Numbered from the stretch's first letter, positions 23,461-34,670 are shown. The stretch: 64,000 nucleotides of DNA from Perognathus longimembris pacificus (GCF_023159225.1 NC_063168.1:48195062-48259061); one strand, 5' to 3'. Made by a program: numbers and translations. The notes: a model not told the origin generated them from the sequence alone.

Positions 23461-24279
23461 TTTTTTTGGGGGGATGGGTCAGTAGTGGAGCTTGAATTCA
23501 GGGCCTGGCACTGTCCCTGAGCTTTTCTGCTTGAGGCTGGTGCTCTACCACTATAAGCCACTGCTCTACTACCAGTTTTCTGGTGGTTAATTGGAAATAA
23601 GAATCTCATAGACTGTTGGGGACTCAGTTTTGGCCTTGGGGGGGAAGGGCGCCAAGAGCGAGACGTTGCCCTTCCCCCAGCCCTGGGACAGTGTAACAGC
23701 GAGTCCCTCCCACCTTCTGGCCTCAACCGGAAAAGAAGCCTCCCGCCCCTGGGGGGCGAACACGTGCATGCCACCATGGTAGGGTTGTCCAGCCCACAAA
23801 GGAAGTTTCATGACATCACCTGATGGGCAGCCCGGCTTAGCCAATGGCCCAAGTCCTTCCCATTCCCGCCATTACCACTATATAAAACCCCCTCCCAATT
23901 AAATCCTTTGAGACTCATTCAACCATCCAGCCATCTCCCCATTATCTTTGTCCTGCGGTTCCTGACACATTATGGGGGGCCGAGGAAGGGATTTCGGCAT
24001 CCCACTTCAGCCTAGAGCAGTCCAGAAAGGACACACCTTATTCCTTCTGCCGGTATGAGGGGTAGGGCGGAGTTTCTTCCATAAAATCAAGGTTCAGGCA
24101 GTCCCCCCCCACCGGGAGATAGGGGGGGAAGGGGTCCTCGAGACGCCGACATTGGAACATCTCCTCCGGGGAAGGGAGGAGAAGGGGTCCTCAGAGATCC
24201 CGACAATAGACTTTCCTGCCAGATATAGCTTTCAACTGGGATCCTCAGACTTCAGCCTCCTGAGTAGCTAGGATTACAT
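23461..24279 (-). repeat. B1-Geo SINE split by a solo LTR
   Basis: The Geo half and start of the B1 half are at 23461-23613. The text resumes at 24212 ('tttcctgccagatata') and ends near 24279 ('agtagctaggattaca'). Removing the LTR and one target repeat restores a normal SINE. Confidence 0.9.
23614..24205 (+). mobile_element. Solo LTR of an endogenous retrovirus, 6-bp target duplication
   Basis: 592 bp beginning TGTTGGGGAC and ending CCCGACA, flanked by atagac on both sides (23608-23613, 24206-24211). A TATA box lies at about 23879-23887 (tatataaaa), with ATTAAA at 23898. The 3' part is G/C-rich with long C and G runs and a repeated end block: 'gtcctcgagacgccgaca' (ending 24151) is echoed by 'gtcctcagagatcccgaca' (ending 24205). 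Six-bp duplication suits class II (ERVK/IAP-type) elements. No gag, pol or env is present. Confidence 0.88.
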
Positions 24280-24435
24280 TTTTATCTTCTGAATGTAGTC
24301 ACCCTAGACTAGGAGGACAGGGCATCTGCTATAAAAATAGCAGGTAAGAAGAGGGTAGGGGCTGGGGACAGGCAGGTTTGATGGCTTCTGTTCCTTATGA
24401 AGTTGACCATGCTGCTCAGAAATGACAAGATGAGG

Positions 24436-24631
24436 AGCTGGGAATGTGGCTTAGTGATAGAGTGCTTGCCTAGCTAGCATGAAGCCCTGGGTTTGGTTCC
24501 TCAGTACCACCTAAACAGAAAAAGACAGAAGTGGCGCTGTGGCTCAAGTGGTAGAGTACTAACCTTGAGCAAAAAGAAGTGCCCAGGCCCTGAGTTCAAG
24601 CTCCACTGGCAGACAAAAAAAAAAGAAGAAA
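24436..24631 (+). repeat. IDL-Geo SINE
   Basis: Flanked by agaaatgacaagatgagg (24418-24435) and agaaatgataagatgagg (24632-24649). A deletion removes about 15 bp in the Geo half. Confidence 0.93.
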
Positions 24632-25024
24632 AGAAATGATAAGATGAGGTCAGACCACCTGCTTAGCTAGTGTTAATTCCCTGCTAGTTTTTTTGGAGGG
24701 GAGGGGAGAGTCAAAAAGTCAGAAAAGCAAAGGTGTCTGGATAGGAATGGGACATGGAATCCAAGCTGGACACAATGGAAAGGAATGGAATGTGAGAAGA
24801 AGAGGCAAGAAGCAAGAGTAAGTTTTAAAATTTGCTACAATATACCCAATGTATAATGTAATCAAAAATCTAAATGACGTTTGGGATTTTTTTTCTATTT
24901 CTTTTTCACCTTCATATAAACAATATCTTTTCATGCTTTTCGGTAAGAGGGCTTTGTAAAGAATTAGTTCAGTCCCTGCAGATTTGCTGCTGTCCATTAG
25001 CCAATCAGGTGGGTCAGCACTTAC

Positions 25025-25179
25025 CCAGTTGTTAGGTGGTATAGTGATGCCCATTTCATGACTACAGTCATGCCAGATGTAATAGTCAGTATATTTCCCA
25101 GTCCGGTTTCTACTCCACTGAAACCAAGCATGTTTATCACTGGTGTGGTTTGGGATGAAATCAATTACTAATTTTAAAC
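25025..25179 (-). CDS. SLC3A1: SLC3A1 exon 3 (residues 204-255)
   Basis: 155 nt with a CTAG acceptor and a GTAAGT donor after Trp255. It holds the conserved [11 protein letters not shown] motif: Asn214 is both a glycosylation site and a ligand of the ectodomain calcium site in human rBAT structures. Human SRTRT is SRNRT here, which creates an extra N-R-T sequon at Asn228. Confidence 0.97.
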
Positions 25180-25323
25180 CTAGTGAATGGAAACAGTTCA
25201 ACTATTAGGAAAGTATTAGTAGAATAATACATAATAGTTAAGCGATAAGAAAATGTTTAAGTATTTAGAGAAGTACTTTTTTCACTCCTCATCCCTGTCC
25301 CACCCGATTCCCAATCACTTTAC

Positions 25324-25503
25324 CTTTATCATGTATGGCCACAATCAGATTCTCAAAATCTGTCATTGTTCCAAAAATAGGATCAATTTCTTGGAAATCT
25401 TCAACTGCATATCTAAAATCTTTAAGCGATGACTTATAAAAAGAAGTAAGCCAAACCGTTTTTATATTTAAAGTACTGATATAGTCCAGTTTATCTTGAA
25501 TAC
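25324..25503 (-). CDS. SLC3A1: SLC3A1 exon 2 (residues 144-203 plus 1 nt of 204)
   Basis: 180 nt between a CTCCTTCAG acceptor and a GTAAAG donor. It encodes the first part of the (beta/alpha)8 amylase-like fold, with [19 protein letters not shown] and [13 protein letters not shown]. The split Gly144 codon is G|GT and Gly204 is G|GT. Intron 2, next to it, is only 144 bp. Confidence 0.97.
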
Positions 25504-25819
25504 CTGAAGGAGAAAAAAAAGCCAAACCCATGAAAAAAATCCTACTTTTTTTTTCATTTGAAGGACTGAAAATAAAGAAAATATGTCTAAGACAAAAATA
25601 GTTAATTTGAAGGCAGAAATATTGGAAATTTTGTTGAATTTGAGCAACATTCAAATAGCACAGTATATGAATGACATGGATGTATAACAAAAAAAACCCA
25701 CGCTACTTGTTCAGATGCCAAATTTAAAACAAAGAGCACAGTACTATTATTCATCCTATGCATGGTTTCCAGGCCAGGTGCTAGCCTAGGTACCAAGGAA
25801 CAAGGCAGAATTACTCATG

Positions 25820-26295
25820 GTCATTCAGGGGCACTGGCCCATCCCTTAGCCACTTGTCCCATGTGGCTCTTGAGCACGTGCAGTGTGACTTGTCTGGACT
25901 GAGATGTTCTGGAAGAGTAAAACACACACCAGATTTTTAAGACCTAGAACAACAACAAAAAAAGTATGTACAGTAGGTCATTAAAAATGTTACCCTGGGG
26001 GGCTGGGGATATAGCCTAGTGGCAAGAGCGCTTGCCTCGTATACATGAAGCCCTGGGTTCGATTCCCCAGCCCCACATATACAGAAAATGGCCAGAAGTG
26101 GCTCTGTGACTCAAGTGGCAGAGTGCTAGCCTTGAGCAAAAATAAGCCAGGGACAGTGCTCAGGCCCTGAGTCCAAGGCCCAGGACTGGCAAAAAGAAAA
26201 AAAAAAGTTACCCTGGTTATATACTAAAATGACATAATGAGCACACTGGATTAAACAAAACATTATTGATTTCACCTATTTCTTTTCATTTTATT
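25820..26295 (+). repeat. Possible old hAT-type DNA transposon relic
   Basis: 'gccacttgtcccatgtggct' followed by 'cttgagcacgtgcagtgtga' and 'attgatttcacctatttctt' recall a common mammalian non-autonomous DNA element. An IDL-Geo interrupts it at 25999. Family not assigned. Confidence 0.35.
25999..26206 (+). repeat. IDL-Geo SINE
   Basis: Full dimer of the 'ggggatatagcctagtggca' type, target duplication gttaccctgg at 25989-25998 and 26207-26216. Confidence 0.95.
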
Positions 26296-26372
26296 TTATT
26301 TTTATAGTTCTGAGAATTGAACTTAGGACCTCATACTTGGTGCTCAACCAGTTGAACCATGCCTGCAGCCCC
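26296..26372 (-). repeat. ID-type monomer, old
   Basis: Antisense 'gaattgaacttaggacctca' and 'gctcaaccagttgaaccatg'. Confidence 0.5.
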
Positions 26373-26558
26373 TTTTTGTGTTGGTTACTTTTACAATAAT
26401 GTCTTACTTTATGACTACACTGGCCTGTGCTGAGGTCCTGCCACTGAAGCTTTCCTGGGGATAACGGGGGGGGGGGTTATTTAGTAACCTGGGGATAATA
26501 GGGATATGCCACTGCACCCAGCCATTGGTAGACATGGAGTTACAAGAACTATTAAGTG

Positions 26559-26778
26559 GACTGGGGATATGGACTAGTGGCAAGAGTGCTTGACTTGTAT
26601 ATATGAAGCCCTGGATTCAATTCCCCAGCACCACATATATAGAAAACGGCCAGAAGTGGCGCTGTGGCTCAAGTGGCAGAGTGCTAGCCTTGAGCAAAAA
26701 GAAGCCAGGGACAATGCTCAGGCCCTGAATCCAAGGCCCAGAACAGGCAAAAAAACAAAACAAAACAAAACAAAAAAA
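26559..26778 (+). repeat. IDL-Geo SINE
   Basis: Full dimer with a long (aaaac)n tail. Confidence 0.94.
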
Positions 26779-27984
26779 TGTTAAGTCCCTGTTGGCTGTA
26801 TGTTTACTGCTAGCTCTGAGTCCTGAATGCAGATGTAGAGTCTTGGGTCTTGAACTTAATCACCAACGACTTTCTGTGTGTTTTCCATGACTCTTAGGGC
26901 CTATGAGAGGGCATGGCTGAGTAGGTTGGAAGTCACTGGGACCAACACACAAAATCAGCCCTCTCCTAGGATCTAGGCTGTTCCCAGGTAAGAGACTGCT
27001 TCCTTCTGTTTGCCATAGGGCAGCTGAGAGATATCAGGATTCTGATTTAAACCAGAAATGGTGCCATATATATTTTAAAAACAAAATAAAAAGTACAAGC
27101 TCAGCAGCAGAATGTGTACTCTGAATGTGTCATTCCCCAGTTCAGAGAGAAAAAGAGAGGAAAAGAGAAAGAAAGGAACATGATGGTGAAAACAAAGCAA
27201 ACAAGTAATCCTCGGACACATAGGAAATCATCAAAGACAAACCTGGAGTCATTTCTCCAGAATAACAACAAATGACCCTCAATTTTAAAGACCAAGGCTA
27301 TTGATTACAGAAATCTATTTCCTCAAGGAAAAGTAATTGGAAATGAAAAATTCAGGAGTAGAGTAGAAACTGCCATGTTTGTAGGAATATGAGGTCTATC
27401 TGGAAAGAGATAGGGAAAGGAAGTCTAGAAAGCAGAGAGTGTATTTTTGGATTTAAGGATTTAGGCTCTATTTAGTTAAAGTACCACTTTTGCTAAGCTC
27501 CTAGTGTGTAACACGCTGCAGGTTGCTGGGGTCATAGGGCAGAAGGAGGGAAGTCACTGATACATTCCAGCGCACAGCTCACAGCACCACAGGAATCTGG
27601 ATAGGGGCTACACTCTGATTAAAGAGGTTGGGTAGAAGCTAGTGAAGATAAAAGATTTCAGCTGTGCCATCAAAATAGTTATGTTTTTGTCCAATTACAG
27701 GGCTGGGGTCAGTAGAGAGCCCTTACCTAGTACATTCAAGACCTTGGGAGGTGGATATGAGGGAGAGATAATGGATATGATATGCGTGTGCAAGAGAAAA
27801 GTCTTTTAGTAATTAAGCTGGAGGTTTCAAGTTCACATATATAATATTTTAAAGACAGACTAGATCGTTTTATTTTCTTCAAGCAATGATCATCATAAAA
27901 ATTTTGCTTGTTTCTTATTGTTGGCCCCAAAGTAGGGTGATTCTACCAACCAGTTTTCCGTGCTCGGTTCCAGTTTATGCATAC

Positions 27985-28346
27985 TGTAAGGTCCACCCCC
28001 TGGGAGGGCTGCATGCAGATGCCCCCACCTGTTTAAGTCTGCGCCCAGAACGTGAGTTACCTAGGTAACTGGCACACCTGGAGGCAGTTCCTCCCCCTGC
28101 TCTGAGGTCACATCCAATCCACCTGGCCACATCTCCCACCTTTCCCTATATAATCCGGCTCAACACGGTCCCTGCTCTTTTTCCTTTTCACTCTTACTGT
28201 CTTGCTCTTTTCTCTCTTTTTCCCTTCTTCTTTCCCCTATGTCTCCCCATTCCTCCATCTTGTGTAGTCTGGCAGTTTGTTTTCCCCCCAATAAACTCCT
28301 TTCTGCCTGAACTTTGTGTCAGGTTTCCTTTCTGGCTAACCTTACA
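27985..28346 (+). mobile_element. Solo LTR of an endogenous retrovirus, 5-bp target duplication
   Basis: 362 bp with matched ends TGTAAGGT ... ACCTTACA and target duplication catac (27980-27984, 28347-28351). It has a TATA box tatataa (28147-28153), a pyrimidine-rich tract downstream and AATAAA at 28290-28295, the normal U3-R-U5 order. It lies in SLC3A1 intron 1, opposite to the gene. No internal retroviral sequence remains. Class not assigned; the 5-bp duplication excludes typical class II. Confidence 0.88.
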
Positions 28347-28720
28347 CATACTAGGTATCACAACTTCATTTTCCCACCCTTTGTCATTAGGTTCTAGAGT
28401 TGGAAGTCAGGGGCCTGTGCTTGCTCTACAGGCACTCCACCGACTGGATCACAACAGCCCACGATTTCACTTTTAAAAGTAGCCTCATTGGAACAATAAA
28501 TCCTAAGAACATTCTATATGTATAATTCTCTGGAAGTTGTTAGCTTAATTTAAAGAAGTATTTATTCCTATTTTCTCACTAATATGAATATTGTTTTTAA
28601 AGAATCTTTGATCTTGGTAACAACCAGCACACTCCAATGCCTTTATTGTTTGGCTACATATCTCAGGATTTAAACTTGAAAGTTAGTTCAGCCTTCATCT
28701 TTTAAAAATGTTACTTTTTT

Positions 28721-28918
28721 TTTTTTTTGCAAGTCCTGGGGTTTGTGACTCAGGGTCTGAGCACTGTCCCTGGCTTCTTTTTGCTCATGGCTAGCACTCT
28801 ACCACTTGAGCTACAGGGCCATTTCTGGCGTTTTCTATATATGTGGTGCTGGGGAATTGAACCCAGGGCTTCATGAATATGAGGCAAGCACTCTACCACT
28901 AGGCCATATTCCCAGTCC
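28721..28918 (-). repeat. IDL-Geo SINE
   Basis: Full antisense dimer, target duplication aaaatgttactttttt at 28705-28720 and 28919-28934. Confidence 0.95.
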
Positions 28919-29339
28919 AAAATGTTACTTTTTTGTTGCTGCAAAATCATATTTATGCATTATAAACTGGTCAGACAACCAGCCATATCACATACTGGAA
29001 GAGCAATTTCCAATTGTGGCTCTGATAGGTCCAATGGCAAAGTGCACAGGAAGCAAAAAAGTGACTTTAGGAGGAAACTTGCTCCCAGTAATAAGTGAGG
29101 ATTAATAAGCAAGCAAGCATATGCTCTCAGCGCATGATAAAGTGAACAACTCCTTTGGACCAAAGACCTTCAACAAATAGCCCTTTGCCTCTCTGGGTTC
29201 TGCTGAGTGTTTTTTTCAACACCACGAACACAGAGAAAAGCAGATGAGCAGTCACACTGGAATGTGCTTACCATGGGACCTTGGCATTCCTGTGTTAAGG
29301 AAGGGGACACCATAAAGCCACTGGTCTCAGAGCACTCAC

Positions 29340-29769
29340 CTTTCAAGTCTCCATTCCCATCCATGTCGCTGTCCTTGAAAGACCTTGGGTAGATCTGGTA
29401 CATGGGGCCGGCCTGCCACCAGTCCAGGCACTTGGGAGAGATGGCAATGATGGCTATGGTGATGGCAATGAGCAGAAGCACAGAAGCCAAGGTGAGCCAG
29501 AAGAGGAGCAGCCGGGGCACGCGGTAGCGGGCTTGGCCAGAGAACTGGAACAGCACCTCCTTGGGCATCCCAGCGAAGGGCCGGAGGCTGGTGTTGCCAG
29601 GCTCACCTGAGTCCAGGAAGTCCACCAGCTTGTGCGGTGGGGGATCGCTGGAGTTGCCAGGCTCTTGGTCTAGCTCTGGGATGTCTTCATTTTGGACAAA
29701 CCCATTATTTGTCTGGCAACCCTTTCTACTCATCCTCAGGGAGTCTCCCTTGCTTTTGTCCTCAGCCAT
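29340..29769 (-). CDS. SLC3A1: SLC3A1 exon 1 (residues 1-143 plus 1 nt)
   Basis: The start ATG is at 29767-29769 in a good context (G at -3, G at +4). The 430 nt end CTTGAAAG then GTGAGTG, equal in length to human exon 1. The exon encodes the cytosolic tail beginning [10 protein letters not shown], the conserved [18 protein letters not shown] segment, one hydrophobic segment (about 87-110) and Cys114, the residue that links to SLC7A9. Residues about 32-63 are the most diverged part (rich in P, G, S and D) yet keep the same total length. Translation runs past the donor for some 56 codons into intron 1, but the donor and phase are clear. Confidence 0.98.
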
Positions 29770-29900
29770 GGCTCCCTACTCAGCCCTTCCAGCGCCCGAC
29801 TTCAGGGAGGAGTGTCTTTCTGCGGAGACTGAGGTGGAAAGGTATAGCTTGCTGAGTGTTTTGTCTTGTTAATGAGCTTTGCATGGTTTATAAATAAGCC
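29770..29900 (-). promoter_or_regulatory. SLC3A1: SLC3A1 core promoter and 5' UTR
   Basis: Reading leftward, TTATTTATAAA (29897-29887) is a TATA box about 118 bp upstream of the ATG; a start site near 29860 would give a 5' UTR of about 90 nt. Between TATA and ATG lies GCAAAGCTCATTAAC (29882-29868), which joins an HNF4-like half-site to an HNF1-like half-site (GTTAAT on the plus strand at 29868). Such sites would suit a kidney and gut gene, but binding is inferred only. Confidence 0.6.
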
Positions 29901-30127
29901 TGGTGGGGACAAAGTCCAGCCAAGGAAGAAAGGGTAAAGGTAAAGAGGACTTTAAAAAAAATCTTACACTGAGGAGGTTGACATAGCTATTGAAACCACC
30001 CTAACAGAGGGAGGGGTGGGAAGATGATTCCATAGCAAGGAAACGTGGTGTTAACTTGCTTGAGTCTACCACTGTTTCTACAAAAACCAAAGTGTCAATC
30101 TATCCAGCCTCAAAAAGGAGAAACAAA

Positions 30128-30380
30128 CCTGGCACTGGTGGCTCACACTTGTAATCCTAGCTACTCAGCAGGCTGAGATCTGAGGATGGGTTAATCAGGC
30201 TAGGGCAGAAAAGTCCCCATGAGACTCTCCAAGTCACCACTCAAAAACCAGAAGGGGTGCTTGTGGCTCAAGTGGTAGGGTAGAGTGCTAGGCTAGCCTT
30301 GAGCACAGAGAGGCTCAGGGGCAGCGTCTAGGCCCTGAGTTCCAACTCCACAACCGACAAAAAAAAAAGAAAAAAAAGAT
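30128..30380 (+). repeat. B1-Geo SINE
   Basis: Head 'cctggcactggtggctcaca', Geo half with a small internal duplication (ggtagggtagagtgctaggc), A-rich tail. About 360 bp upstream of the SLC3A1 start codon. Confidence 0.88.
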
Positions 30381-31269
30381 ACCACTCAAATGGCCATCAG
30401 CAGCTACATGGCTAAACAAAATGCAGTATATATTCAAGGGAATTATTCACCCTTAAAAAGAAAGAAACTTTTCACACTCCAGAAGATGGATAAACCTTGA
30501 AGAGGACATTATGCTCAGTGAAATAAGCCACAGGGAAGTGTAACCGGGTATTTGCTTTAAATGTGTCCTCTCTTCCTCTAAATCCACTGGGGAGAATGTC
30601 TGGAGGCAGAGAAGCACTGTACTGTGTTACAGAAGCTGATTTTACCTCAGTGCCGGGGTATCCATTGCCTTTGTGTATGCTCAGCTCCACCCCACATGCT
30701 TGCATGCTTTCATTTCTTGTTTCAAAAATGATTGGCTGCCTATTCTTATACACAATTCCAGGGTGTAAAGGAGAAAAAGAGTCTGTCTAGCAAGTTCAAG
30801 TTCTTTACTAGAAGTAAATAATCCTTAATACTGGCACTAAACAGTTGCTTAATCATTGACAAGTGTAAAACCACATTTGCAAGGCTATGGACACTGCTAG
30901 AGACCGGAGGTGCTTAGTAAGAAGATTCAGCTAACTTTGAGAGAATGTGATGACTTGTGATTTCCATTTAACCAGTACACTTGAAACAGCCCATGAATCA
31001 TTTCATCAGATATGAGCCTCTATTGTTTCCTCACAAGAGGCATGTTATCTGGCTACATAACATTATTGAGTATTTTGTAAAGTGAGATGGACCTACTTGA
31101 TCTTCTCTAGTTTATTTTTTAGTGAGTATATCTTAATACTTGGCCCACTTAATGCATCCAATGAGTGATACCCTTTATCATTATTAATTTATACATGTTG
31201 AATAAATTTTAAAAGCCAAAGGAATTTAAATTCCATGCTTTCATATTGCTTAATCTACCAAACACAGAA

Positions 31270-31460
31270 TGGGCTGGGAATATGGCTTAGCGGTACAGTG
31301 CTTGCCTTGCATACCCTGGGTTCGATTCCTCAGTATCACATAAACAGAAAAAACCAGAAGTGGCACTGTGGCTCAAGTGGTAGAGCAAAAGAAGCTCAGG
31401 GACAATGCTCAGAGTCTGAGTTCAAGCCCCAGGACTGGCAAACAAAACAAAAATCAAACA
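31270..31460 (+). repeat. IDL-Geo SINE with two deletions
   Basis: The anticodon-arm region is shortened ('cttgcataccctgggttcga') and the Geo half lacks 'gtgctagccttga'. Confidence 0.9.
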
Positions 31461-31820
31461 CACAGAATGATGAATGGTACTTTCTACAACAGAAGTTTTT
31501 CTTGTTTTAAACAAGAAAGTTTACTTTGGCTAAGCTTTAGAAGTTTCAGCCTGTGGCTAGTTGTTCAGAATGTTCAGGGCCTGAGGGGAAACATCACTGC
31601 CCTTGCTGGAACTCCTGGCAGAAGACCATTAACCAACAAGACCAAGACGCCTAAGAGACAGGGTGGAAGGATGGGTGTGGGCAGGGCTGGAGTTCAAATA
31701 ACTCTACAAGCTAATTTTTGAAAATCAATTCCTGTTTAGGGTAAACATGATGAAAAAAGATCCATAGTTCAACATAACTAACCCTTAATGATTAAATCTT
31801 AAATTGGAAATGTGCAGAGA

Positions 31821-31895
31821 AGATTGGATTGATGTGGTAGAGAACTTGCCTAGCAAGTCACAAGGCTCTGAGTTCAAAATCCAGTAGTGATAGAG
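31821..31895 (+). repeat. ID-type monomer, old
   Basis: 'ggtagagaacttgcctagca' then 'aggctctgagttcaaaatcc'. Confidence 0.6.
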
Positions 31896-31949
31896 TTAGT
31901 AGAAAAGCAGTCAGGGAATTTCAGCCTATAAAACTTGCAGATGAAATCT

Positions 31950-33230
31950 GTACAAATTCAGAAATATTGAAATCATTCACTGCATTCTCTCAAACCACAG
32001 TGGAATAAAATTATAGCTCAACACTAAAAGCCACCATAAAAAATCCTGCAACTCATGGAGACCGAACCTCCATACTGCTTTCCATAGTGGTTGAACAAGT
32101 TTACATCCCCAACAACAGCGTAGTAGGGTTCCCTTTTGGCCACATCCCCACCAGCATCTGTTGTTATTAGTTTTCTTGATAATGGACATTCTTACTGGGG
32201 TGAGGTGGAATCTCAATGTTGTTTTGATATGTATTTCTTTTATGTTGAACACCTTATGTGTCTCCTGGCCATTCTCATTTCCTCTTCAGAGAACTCTCTC
32301 TCTTGGTCTTCAGCCCATTTATTAAGGGGACAATTATTATTTCTTTGAGGATTTGTTTTGGGGGAACTTAATTTTTTGAGTTTTAAATATATCTTAAATA
32401 TGAGGCCTCAGCCCCGCTTTGGGCATCTACCCAAAGGATTACAAGCAAGACCACACTAAAGCTACCAGCACAACTAGGTTCATTGCAGCACAATTTACCA
32501 TGGCTAAAACATGGAACCAACCCAGATGCCCCTCAGTACACGAATGGATCAAGAAGATCTGGTACATATACACAATGGAATTCTATGCCTCGATCAGAAA
32601 GAATGGCACTGCTCCATTTGTAAGGAAATGGAAGGACTTGAAAAAAAATCATACTAAGTAAAATGAGCCAGATCCATAAACATAAATTCTATGGTTTTCC
32701 TCATTGGTAATAATTAGTATATGTCTAGGATAGTTCTAGCAGAAGATCACAATAGTTCAATAGCTATGTACATATGAACACATATGATGATGCTCAGGGA
32801 AATGAACTCTAAGTTATGGAAATAAGTGGTTTGTCGTTGTTGCTGTCATGTTCAACACACCATGTAAAATTATGCCATTTCTTTTGTCTTTCTTCCCCAT
32901 GGTTTTACCCCTGATGTCACTGTAACTGATCTTGGTACCCTGAGTATTGTCTATACGTTTATCAGAAGTAGAGAAGGGAAGGAGAACATCAAAATGGAGA
33001 GACAAAGGGTAAAAGGTGAAGCAATACAACAGCAATACTTAGAAGACAATATGCTGTAAACCAACTGTACAACTCTGGTAGGGGGGAGGTAGGGAGGGGG
33101 TCAGGTGGGAAAAAATGAGGGAGGAGGTAACAAGTTTGATAAGAAATGTACTCACTGTCTAATGTATGAAACTGTAACCTCTCTGTACATCACTTTGACA
33201 ATAAATACATTTATTAAATGAATTTTAAAA
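31950..33230 (+). repeat. Rearranged L1 LINE
   Basis: Three blocks: about 31950-32065 forward ORF2-like text; about 32065-32370 reads as ORF2 end in reverse ('catagtggttgaacaagttt', 'catccccaccagcatctgtt'); about 32413-33230 forward ORF2 end plus 3' UTR ('gaatggatcaagaagatctg' to 'ctttgacaataaatac'). The 3' UTR is like that of the 19-20.6 kb copy. Confidence 0.85.
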
Positions 33231-33313
33231 ACTTGCAGATGGAAGGATAATAGGATAAGCCAAAAGATCCTATCACCTTTACAGTGTTTGAGTCTTGCCT
33301 GATATCTTCTCTT

Positions 33314-33522
33314 TTGTTTGTTTTGTTTTTGTTGCCAGTCCTGGGGCTTGGACTCAGAGCCTGAGCACTGTCCCTGCCTTCTTTTTGCTCAAGGCTAGCA
33401 CTCTACCACTTGAGCCACAGCACCACTTCTGGATTTTTCTATATATGTGGTTCTGAGGAATTGAACCCAGGGCTTCATGTATATGAGGTGAGCACTTTAC
33501 CACTAGGCCATATTCCCAGCCC
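33314..33522 (-). repeat. IDL-Geo SINE
   Basis: Full antisense dimer, target duplication ctgatatcttctctt at 33299-33313 and 33523-33537. Confidence 0.95.
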
Positions 33523-33763
33523 CTGATATCTTCTCTTGCCAGATGCAAGAGTCAAAGGTCAATTTTGCTGTCATAAATGAATGGTAACAGTAGTGACAGG
33601 AAAAATAAATGACAAAAATATGGAGAAAAACAAAATCACTGCACTATGTTTTAATGACAGAAACATTCTTTGTATTTTTCTCATCTTCTCTACATCTTAT
33701 AATAACAGCAACAACACTGATCCTTGAGGATATGAAAGCTACAAGCTCTTTAAAAAGTAACTT

Positions 33764-33986
33764 GGGGGCTGGGGATATGGCCTAGTGGTGAGAGTGCTTG
33801 CCTCGTAAACATGAAGCCCTGGGTTCGATTCCTCAGTACCACATATATAGAAAAAGCCAGAAGTGGTGCTGTGGCTCAAGAGGTAGAGTGCTAGCCTTGA
33901 GCAAAAAGAAGCCATGGACAGTGCTCAGGCCCTGAGTTCAAGCCTCAGGACTGGCAAAAAACAAAATAAGCAAAAAAAAAAAAAAC
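33764..33986 (+). repeat. IDL-Geo SINE
   Basis: Full dimer, A13 tail after an 'aaaaaacaaaataagc' segment. Confidence 0.94.
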
Positions 33987-34105
33987 CTGAAAAAAGTAAT
34001 ATAAACAGACATTTCACAACATCTCACTAATGTCATAGAGAATAATTACAAGCATTTGCATTCACACTGGCAAAGAATATAAACAGCAGTGCTGATAAAG
34101 GTCTA

Positions 34106-34146
34106 ACAAAAATTGATAATAATAATAATAATAAATAAATAATAAT
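34106..34146 (+). repeat. (AAT)n simple repeat
   Basis: Run of aat units ending in aataaataaataat. Confidence 0.85.
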
Positions 34147-34300
34147 CCTAGAAAGTAATTCAGCAATGTATAGTATGAATGTTAACAATTTTCAGGTTGT
34201 AAAGCTAAACTTACTAGATTTAAAAACTCCAGAAAAAGGAGCTGATACTGTAAAAATATTTAAAAAGTAAAATAATGATTGGAATCACCAAAAAGAGACT

Positions 34301-34455
34301 GCAGCATGCCAATGGCTCACACCTAGCTACTCAAGAGACCCAGAAGGTCATTAATTAAAGCCAGCCTGAGCCAAAAGAGTCTGCAACCTCTATCCTCAGT
34401 TAAATCAGAAAAATGCTAGAATGGAGGTTTGGTTAAAGTGTTAATGATCAAGAAA
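34301..34455 (+). repeat. B1-Geo SINE, degenerate
   Basis: 'tgccaatggctcacacctag', 'taaagccagcctgagccaaa' and 'gttaaatcagaaaaatgcta' follow the B1-Geo order with gaps. Confidence 0.55.
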
Positions 34456-34465
34456 GCCAAGTAAG

Positions 34466-34670
34466 GGGCTGGGGATATAGCCTAGTGGCAAGAGTGCCTG
34501 CCTCGGATACACGAGGCCCTAGGTTCGATTCCCCAGCACCACATATACAGAAAACGGCCAGAAGCGGCTCTGTGGCTCAAGTGGCAGAGTGCTAGCCTTG
34601 AGCGGGAAGAAGCCAGGGACGGTGCTAGGGCCCTGAGTCCAAGGCCCAGGACTGGCCAAAAAAAAAAAAA
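34466..34670 (+). repeat. IDL-Geo SINE, young subfamily
   Basis: Subfamily with 'gcctcggatacacgaggccc' and 'cttgagcgggaagaagccag', A-only tail and perfect duplication aaagccaagtaag (34453-34465, 34671-34683). Close to the copy at 47432. Confidence 0.96.

Larger units (their letters stand above)
25504..29339 (-). other. SLC3A1: SLC3A1 intron 1
   Basis: About 3.8 kb: a possible DNA-transposon relic, three IDL-Geo copies, a solo LTR (27985-28346) and an ID fragment (27700). 26.8-27.69 kb and 28.35-28.70 kb hold nothing recognisable. Confidence 0.85.

Noticed and set aside
23461..23844. Minus-strand open frames across the solo LTR
   Set aside because: They run through G/C-rich LTR and SINE sequence; no retroviral protein motif.
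29561..29872. Plus-strand open frame of 103 codons over SLC3A1 exon 1
   Set aside because: Antisense shadow of a GC-rich real exon; no splice or family support.
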